7,474 nucleotides of DNA from an uncultured Bacteroides sp. (lineage in GTDB: Bacteria; Bacteroidota; Bacteroidia; Bacteroidales; Bacteroidaceae). Position numbers and translations under genes: made by a program. The first letter of the stretch is position 1; each line of letters starts with the position of its first letter. Below are positions 1 to 4,784 of the stretch, in pieces. The DNA lies in the NCBI GenBank assembly GCA_900557355.1, contig USSR01000341.1:1-7474 (forward strand), given 5' to 3'. The notes beneath the pieces are model-generated. The model had not been told where the DNA came from. It saw only the letters and a list, made by a program, of their open reading frames with translations, and ran no database searches.

Positions 1-1123
1 GATCACCGTAAGTTTCCGGTATAGGCTGTCCGTGCGCTTCACAATACTCCGCAATGGCATCTTCCATATCCACAGGGTTCTGGAATATCTTATCATCTAC
101 GTCAATGACGGATGGAATATCCGCAGATTCGGCGGCAGAAAGCAAGAAATCGTATCCACATCGTTCTCCTCTTTCTTTCCATTGCGCTATAAGGCGTTGC
201 AAGATCCAAAGCCCGGTGATATTCTGAAGAAAACGAATCTTACCGCCTACCCCGCCCTCATTGGTGAAGCCTGCCCGGCAAGCTTCTTCCGTGAGGATAG
301 GTTCATCCAGTTCAACCCCCAGCAGAGACCACGTACCGGAGCTAAGGAAAGCACAACGAGATTTATCCACCTGTGTCGAAGGAATCGCATAAACAGCACT
401 TGCCGTATCGTGCGAACCGACGGCTATGACATCTACTTCATCCGTCAAGCCAATTTCTTCGGCAATCTCCCGTTTCAGTTTGCCACGTACCGTACCGGGC
501 ATCACAATGTCTCCGAAAAGATGTGCAGGTACTCCCAAACGCTGGATGAGCGGCTGATTCCAAGTCCGGCTACGCGCCTCAAGCAGTTCGGAGGTGGATG
601 CAATACAATATTCATTATTTGCCACCCCTGTGAGGAAGTAACTGAAAAGATCGGGCATAAACAGAAGACGGTCGGCCACTTCCAATTGCGTATCACCGCT
701 TTTCTTCATGCTATAAAGCTGGAAAAGTGTATTGATAGACATCACTTGTATACCGGCTTCCGAATAATGCCGAACAAGGTTGTCACCGAAAAATTCCTCC
801 GGCAAACCATCCGTTCGGGGATCGCGATAACACACTGGATTTCCCAGCAAGTTACCGTTACGGTCTATCAATCCAAAGTCCACACCCCAGGTATCAATGC
901 CAATGCTCCTGATACGATATCCCTTGCGCACCGCTTGCCGGAGTCCGTTCTTCATCTCATCAAACAGAGCTAGGAAATCCCAGTACACATGGTTTCCCAT
1001 CCGCACCTGGCGGTTCGGAAAGCGGTACACCTCTTCCAGTTTCAACGTACCCTGGCAGATGGAACCGGCCATCACGCGACCGCTTCCACCTCCAAAATCT
1101 ACTGCCAGATAGGTATTCATCAT
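1..1123 (-). CDS. fucK: L-fuculose kinase (RhaB-like FGGY kinase), 3' end missing
   Basis: This gene should phosphorylate L-fuculose to L-fuculose 1-phosphate with ATP in the cytoplasm, the step between FucI and FucA. About 374 residues are visible; the reading frame is open to the window edge, so roughly the last 100 residues of a normal ~475-490 residue FGGY kinase are missing. The N-terminal nucleotide-binding motif AVDFGGGSGR is at residues 7-16, the sugar-site motif GIDTWGVDF at 75-83, GSHDTAS at 236-242 (Asp239 is the likely catalytic base), and LSSGTWSLLG around 260-269 opens the second domain. These motifs match rhamnulokinase (RhaB) more closely than E. coli FucK, so the fuculokinase role is inferred from the operon. 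The start at 1123 overlaps the fucA stop as ATGA; a second in-frame ATG follows at 1120. A rhamnulokinase or dual-specificity enzyme is the main alternative. Confidence 0.88.
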   Translation of the reverse strand, partial: MMNTYLAVDFGGGSGRVMAGSICQGTLKLEEVYRFPNRQVRMGNHVYWDFLALFDEMKNGLRQAVRKGYRIRSIGIDTWGVDFGLIDRNGNLLGNPVCYRDPRTDGLPEEFFGDNLVRHYSEAGIQVMSINTLFQLYSMKKSGDTQLEVADRLLFMPDLFSYFLTGVANNEYCIASTSELLEARSRTWNQPLIQRLGVPAHLFGDIVMPGTVRGKLKREIAEEIGLTDEVDVIAVGSHDTASAVYAIPSTQVDKSRCAFLSSGTWSLLGVELDEPILTEEACRAGFTNEGGVGGKIRFLQNITGLWILQRLIAQWKERGERCGYDFLLSAAESADIPSVIDVDDKIFQNPVDMEDAIAEYCEAHGQPIPETYGD

Positions 1124-1758
1124 TTAGTCTTCTTTCCTAAAATGTATGTCTCAAGATCATCGATCTCTTCAGGAGTAAGTACGGTGTAGTCTCCTCCGGA
1201 CTGGATAATGATGCGGCATGCCATTTCAAAGAACATAGCGCGTTCAAAAGCCTGGTCGAAGTCCTTGCCACACACCACCTGCCCATGTTTCAGCAAGAGG
1301 ACGGAATTATGATCTTTCAGAGCATCAATCACTCCCTGTGCCAATTCTTTCGATCCCGGACGATAATAAGGAACTACCGGAATCTCACTTCCCACATGAC
1401 AGGGGATCTCCGCTGTTACGTTGAAGTTCGCAGGATGATTCTTCATACACGCCACAGCCGTGGCATAGTGTGACTGGAAATGCAGGACTACATTCACATC
1501 CGGACGCTCACGAAGTACTCCCAGATGGAAACCGCTTTCCATAGAGGGTTTCACTCCATTCAATACTTCTCCTGTGGAAAGGCGGCAGACAGCTACTTTT
1601 TCTTTAGGTAGAGAAGGTACCCATGAACCTGTTCCGGAAAGCAGGACTTCGTCACCAATGCGCCAGGAGATATTGCCGCTACTGCATATTGTCAATCCGG
1701 CATCTCCTACCCGATGTGCCTGGACAATGAATTGTTCTATGTGTTCGTTTGTTATCAT
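1120..1758 (-). CDS. fucA: L-fuculose-1-phosphate aldolase, class II (zinc)
   Basis: This 212-residue protein belongs to the class II aldolase/adducin family and should cleave L-fuculose 1-phosphate into dihydroxyacetone phosphate and L-lactaldehyde. Its length is close to the 215 residues of E. coli FucA. The phosphate-binding SSGN (26-29) and SGTGS (41-45) segments are present. Against the E. coli zinc and catalytic residues (Glu73, His92, His94, His155, from memory), this protein has Glu74, His93 and His158, but Gln95 in place of His94: the usual HxH reads H-F-Q-S-H. A nearby His97 could substitute. The start is 15 bases after the fucI stop, behind an A-rich leader without a Shine-Dalgarno sequence, as is normal in Bacteroides. 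Its stop overlaps the fucK start, suggesting translational coupling. A related class II aldolase such as rhamnulose-phosphate aldolase is possible but less likely beside fucI. Confidence 0.92.
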   Translation of the reverse strand: MITNEHIEQFIVQAHRVGDAGLTICSSGNISWRIGDEVLLSGTGSWVPSLPKEKVAVCRLSTGEVLNGVKPSMESGFHLGVLRERPDVNVVLHFQSHYATAVACMKNHPANFNVTAEIPCHVGSEIPVVPYYRPGSKELAQGVIDALKDHNSVLLLKHGQVVCGKDFDQAFERAMFFEMACRIIIQSGGDYTVLTPEEIDDLETYILGKKTK

Positions 1759-1773
1759 GTCTATTTCTATTTG

Positions 1774-3546
1774 TTATTTATAGATAGGTCCATACGTTGT
1801 ACAAGCTCTGTAATCAGCTCCCTCTTTATCCATACCGAATGCGTTCCAAGCAGCAGGACGGAATATTTTCTTCTCATCTACATTGTGCATACAAACAGGA
1901 ATACGAAGCATGGAAGCCAACGTAATCAAATCCTGACCGATATGTCCGTAACTGATAGCACCGTGATTAGCTCCCCAGTTATTCATTACCGAGTACACGT
2001 CTTCAAATGCCGGTTTATCGCAAAGACGGGGTACAAACCAGGTAGTAGGCCACGTACGGTCCGTACGTTCATCCAGTAGTTTGTGAACTTCCGGATCAAT
2101 CTCTACCGTCCATCCTTCTGCAATCTGGAGCACGGGACCGAGGCCTTTCACAAGATTCAGACGGCTCATCGTCACAGGCATGCCGCCTTTAGACAGGAAG
2201 TTGGAAGAGAAACCACCGCCACGGAAATAATCACGGTTAGCGGGATACCAGGTGGTAGCTTCAAGACATTTCTCCATCTCGGTCTCGGAGATTTCCCAAT
2301 GAGGTTTCATGGCAGGTTCGCCCTGTGCATTCGTTTGCTGGCCTGTACCGTCCAGAGTGGTAGCACCGGAGTTAATCAAATGGATAATACCGTTAGCAGC
2401 CAAACCTGTCAATTCTTTACCCGTAACGCGTTTCACTGCTTCAGGACTCCAATATGTACGTACATCAGAGAATATCTGTGCACGGTTTGTCAGCAAATGA
2501 CCGAAGAGCATGGCTACGCCGTTGCAAGCATCGTTTTCAGTAGCTACTACGTATGCTTCACGGATACCGTTCCAGTCAAAAGAAGTATTCAGCAGAGCTT
2601 CGGAGTAGTCACCATTCGGATAAAAATCGGTCCACTGGCGTTGTCCCTGGAAACCGGCGGCAATGGCATTGTGTCCAAGTGCTTCTTCCTTGAATCCCAT
2701 TTCACGAAGTTTCGGATTGCCTTGCATAAGGTCGCGCATAATGATAGTCATCTTCACAATGAATTCCCAATCTTCGTCTTTTTGCTCACGAGTCTTGGTC
2801 TTTGCGGGGATATTGAAATCCTTGCCCTCATTTTTCTTGCAATACTTTTCTGTCCATGCCATGGCTTTAGCGAACTCTTCCTTATCATAGATACCTTCAG
2901 TCATACGACGGATAATTTCAGTCAGGTCTACAGATTCGCAACGGATACCCAGATATTCCTGGAAGAAATCCGGGTTTACAATAGAACCGGCAATACCCAT
3001 GGATACGCTACCCATCGACAAATAAGATTTTCCGCGCATGGTTGCTACTGCCTGTGCGGCACGTGCAAAACGAAGCAGTTTTTCTGCAACGTCGGCAGGA
3101 ATGGAATTGTCATCCAGATCCTGCACATCACGTCCGTAAATGCCAAAAGCAGGTAATCCTTTTTGTGCGTGTCCCGCCAGTACAGCTGCCAGATATACAG
3201 CTCCCGGACGTTCCGTGCCGTTAAATCCCCAAACAGCTTTCGGAAAATACGGATTCATATCCATAGTCTCGGCACCGTAGCACCAGCAAGAGGTCACTGT
3301 GATAGTAGAACCCACGCCTTCGCGTTCAAACTTCTCAGCACAAGCCGCACTTTCGGCTACGCGACCGATGGTACTGTCTGAAATCACACACTCCACCGGA
3401 CTTCCGTCACCGTTCTTCAAGTTGCTGGTGATCAACTCGGCTACTGCTTTAGCCAGATTCATTGTTTTTTCTTCAAGGCTTTCACGTACGCCACCCTGGC
3501 GACCGTCGATAGTGGGACGAATCCCGATTTTCGGATACTTTTTCAT
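1774..3546 (-). CDS. fucI: L-fucose isomerase
   Basis: This 590-residue protein is a full-length L-fucose isomerase, converting L-fucose to L-fuculose (and probably D-arabinose to D-ribulose) with Mn2+ in a cytoplasmic hexamer. Its length and sequence follow the 591-residue E. coli FucI nearly end to end, starting with [20 protein letters not shown] near the N-terminus. The three metal and catalytic residues of the family fall at identical positions: Glu337 (in ATEND), Asp361 (in [10 protein letters not shown]) and His528 (in WGANHG). The C-terminus ends in YGPIYK, as expected. It is the first gene of the fucI-fucA-fucK operon. The start at 3546 is chosen because [11 protein letters not shown] aligns with the family N-terminus; no Shine-Dalgarno sequence precedes it. 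A terminator and the direct-repeat element lie just upstream, so expression is probably fucose-controlled through FucR. Confidence 0.98.
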   Translation of the reverse strand: MKKYPKIGIRPTIDGRQGGVRESLEEKTMNLAKAVAELITSNLKNGDGSPVECVISDSTIGRVAESAACAEKFEREGVGSTITVTSCWCYGAETMDMNPYFPKAVWGFNGTERPGAVYLAAVLAGHAQKGLPAFGIYGRDVQDLDDNSIPADVAEKLLRFARAAQAVATMRGKSYLSMGSVSMGIAGSIVNPDFFQEYLGIRCESVDLTEIIRRMTEGIYDKEEFAKAMAWTEKYCKKNEGKDFNIPAKTKTREQKDEDWEFIVKMTIIMRDLMQGNPKLREMGFKEEALGHNAIAAGFQGQRQWTDFYPNGDYSEALLNTSFDWNGIREAYVVATENDACNGVAMLFGHLLTNRAQIFSDVRTYWSPEAVKRVTGKELTGLAANGIIHLINSGATTLDGTGQQTNAQGEPAMKPHWEISETEMEKCLEATTWYPANRDYFRGGGFSSNFLSKGGMPVTMSRLNLVKGLGPVLQIAEGWTVEIDPEVHKLLDERTDRTWPTTWFVPRLCDKPAFEDVYSVMNNWGANHGAISYGHIGQDLITLASMLRIPVCMHNVDEKKIFRPAAWNAFGMDKEGADYRACTTYGPIYK

Positions 3547-3567
3547 GCTATCATTTATTTGGTTAAT

Positions 3568-3598
3568 AAAACATCATCTATGCTGAACTGTGCTGAAA
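3568..3598 (-). promoter_or_regulatory. Possible fucI operon promoter (weak Bacteroides-type match)
   Basis: Because fucR ends in a terminator, the fucIAK operon should have its own promoter between 3607 and 3547. The best match I can find to the Bacteroides -33 TTTG / -7 TAnnTTTG pattern on the minus strand is TTTC at 3598-3595 and GATGTTTT at 3575-3568, with a 19-base spacer. Both boxes carry mismatches. If correct, the direct-repeat element would sit in the spacer between them, a position suited to repression. This is a tentative call. Confidence 0.2.
3577..3596. promoter_or_regulatory. Proposed FucR operator in front of fucI (10-bp tandem direct repeat)
   Basis: Two adjacent 10-bp units on the plus strand, TCTATGCTGA and ACTGTGCTGA, lie about 30 to 50 bases upstream of the fucI start. 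The block matches the element upstream of fucR at 17 of 20 positions, with an unbroken identical 15-mer (TGCTGAACTGTGCTG). Reappearance in front of both the regulator gene and its presumed target operon, in otherwise unrelated intergenic sequence, is the reason to call it a FucR site. The binding itself is inferred. Confidence 0.65.
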
Positions 3599-3607
3599 TA
3601 AGTTTGT

Positions 3608-3632
3608 AAAAAAAGGCTATAAAGAGCCTCTT
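3608..3632 (-). terminator. Intrinsic terminator of fucR, overlapping its stop codon
   Basis: On the minus strand an 8-bp stem (AAGAGGCT with AGCCTTTT, one G-T pair) closes a six-base loop CTTTAT and runs into a tract of seven T. The stem begins inside the last fucR codons, and the TAG stop (3619-3617) straddles the loop and the start of the descending arm. It should separate fucR transcription from the fucI operon, though the stem is short and translation to the stop codon may weaken it. Confidence 0.7.
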
Positions 3633-4621
3633 AAATTTACTTCCGTCGGCAGACAAACCTGTATGGGCTTGCCACTCAATATGAAATCTGCCGTCAGGAT
3701 TCCCATCTTTTGCCAATCAACACTCATTACTGTTATTCCCTTATCAATCACTTCATAAGCCGGCGTATCATTATAGGCTATCAAGCCGAAATCAACGCCA
3801 CACGTCAAACCTGCCGCACGGCTCTTCTTCACAATCTCTACCACATCCACTTGGCGGATGGCAATATAGGCTTCACCGGAATGCACTTCCCTGTCGTCCA
3901 ATGTCTCTATTACCTCACATTCCAATTGATGATCTGCACAATATTTCCTGAAATAATCGCACGTCTCCTTGGGATGCTTACTTTCCCGTGCCAGAAACAG
4001 GATAAGCTTGCGATAGTTCTGCAACCTATCTGCCAATTGAGTCATAGCAGCGTAAAAGGCCTCACCGAAATCCTGACAGATGTATGAATACTCCCGCTTA
4101 TCAAACTGCCCGAAATCAAGCAGCAACAGGCGGGAAGAGTCTATCTTATAGAGATAAGGAGAAATTTTTTCGTTATCGAAGTTCATTACCACGTACTTAT
4201 TATAACGGCCAATGGAATCGCGAAGAATAGCATTGAACAATGCTTCGTTATACTGATGAAACCACAGGTCTACCTTATAACGCGTGGAAAGACGGCGGAT
4301 GATACTGTTATACAGCGTATCTTTAAAAGGTGAATATTCATCGAGCAGCAACAGGATATTTTTCTGACGGTTCACCACATAGTAACCTTTACCAGGAGTA
4401 GAGTCGATAATCCCCCGCTCTTTCAGATCAATAAAAGCTTTAAAAACCGTATCGCGGGAAACTTTATAATCGTGGCTCAGCTGATTGATGGAAGGCAGGG
4501 CGGTATCCGTCTTGTAACGTCCCATGGAAATGTCCTGACTGATCAAATCGGCCAGTTGTTTCACCTTCGTCGTTTGTTGCCCGAAAATTGTTTTCATATT
4601 GCGTATAACAGGTTTAATCAA
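3617..4621 (-). CDS. fucR: GntR-family regulator of L-fucose utilisation, with LacI-type sensor domain
   Basis: This 334-residue cytoplasmic protein has a GntR winged helix-turn-helix at residues ~17-82; LPSINQLSHDYKVSRDTVF and the wing sequence GKGYYVV are characteristic. A linker leads to a LacI/periplasmic-binding-like ligand domain (~88-334), seen in features such as GVDFGLIAYNDTPAYEVI near 275-292. This architecture is common for sugar-responsive GntR regulators in Bacteroidetes. The name rests on position directly upstream of fucI and on the FucR described in B. thetaiotaomicron, which is reported to use L-fucose as inducer for the fuc operon and as corepressor for a separate locus controlling host fucosylation signals. 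The start at 4621 gives the full frame; Met9 (4597) is an alternative that leaves the DNA-binding domain intact. Matching direct repeats before fucR and fucI suggest autoregulation. It is a single-gene unit closed by its own terminator. Confidence 0.9.
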   Translation of the reverse strand: MIKPVIRNMKTIFGQQTTKVKQLADLISQDISMGRYKTDTALPSINQLSHDYKVSRDTVFKAFIDLKERGIIDSTPGKGYYVVNRQKNILLLLDEYSPFKDTLYNSIIRRLSTRYKVDLWFHQYNEALFNAILRDSIGRYNKYVVMNFDNEKISPYLYKIDSSRLLLLDFGQFDKREYSYICQDFGEAFYAAMTQLADRLQNYRKLILFLARESKHPKETCDYFRKYCADHQLECEVIETLDDREVHSGEAYIAIRQVDVVEIVKKSRAAGLTCGVDFGLIAYNDTPAYEVIDKGITVMSVDWQKMGILTADFILSGKPIQVCLPTEVNLRGSL

Positions 4622-4640
4622 AGTAAGAATGACGCAGCCA

Positions 4641-4660
4641 ACTGTGCTGAACTGTGCTGG
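4641..4660. promoter_or_regulatory. Proposed FucR operator in front of fucR (10-bp tandem direct repeat)
   Basis: Two almost perfect 10-bp units on the plus strand, ACTGTGCTGA and ACTGTGCTGG, sit about 20 to 39 bases upstream of the fucR start. The 15-mer TGCTGAACTGTGCTG is identical to that before fucI. The element would lie at or just after the transcription start of the candidate promoter beside it, consistent with negative autoregulation. The sequence is seen directly; the protein that binds it is inferred. Confidence 0.65.
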
Positions 4661-4662
4661 TA

Positions 4663-4694
4663 CAAAGAAAGATTATTTATTCTGAATCAGCAAG
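4663..4694 (-). promoter_or_regulatory. Candidate fucR promoter of Bacteroides type
   Basis: On the minus strand TTTCTTTG (4670-4663) matches the Bacteroides -7 box TAnnTTTG with one mismatch, and CTTG (4694-4691) resembles the -33 TTTG box. From TTG the spacer is 20 bases, within the expected range. It lies downstream of the carB terminator and directly against the proposed operator, in the right place for fucR. No start-site data can be seen in sequence. Confidence 0.4.
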
Positions 4695-4720
4695 AAATAG
4701 GAATATGTTTTGCAGCATAT

Positions 4721-4761
4721 AAAAACAAAAGCCCCGTCACATCTTCGCAATGTAACGGGGC
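4721..4761 (-). terminator. Strong intrinsic terminator of carB
   Basis: On the minus strand a 12-bp stem (GCCCCGTTACAT paired with ATGTGACGGGGC, one T-G pair) closes a seven-base loop TGCGAAG and is followed by TTTTGTTTTT. It begins about 24 bases after the carB stop. It should end the carB transcript and insulate fucR from it. On the opposite strand the hairpin has no T tract, so it is probably one-directional. Confidence 0.92.
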
Positions 4762-4784
4762 GCTATCACTTTGTTATACAGAGA

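Noticed and set aside
32..973. 313-codon open frame on the plus strand
   Set aside because: It lies antisense to fucK, which has clear FGGY kinase motifs in the minus frame; the plus-strand protein has no recognisable domain and is rich in scattered His, Arg and Cys, as expected of a shadow frame.
2083..3156. 357-codon open frame on the plus strand
   Set aside because: It is antisense to fucI, whose frame is end-to-end homologous to E. coli FucI; the plus-strand product shows no family features. Long antisense frames follow from the codon use of the real gene.
3543..3554. Tiny frame M-I-A-stop overlapping the fucI start codon, considered as a leader peptide
   Set aside because: Three codons with no regulatory codon bias and no attenuator after it; overlap with the start is readily explained by chance.
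4638..4662. Reading of the fucR upstream element as an inverted-repeat operator (CCA...TGG ends)
   Set aside because: Only the outer three bases pair; the interior is a clear head-to-tail repeat and the fucI copy does not keep the CCA/TGG ends.
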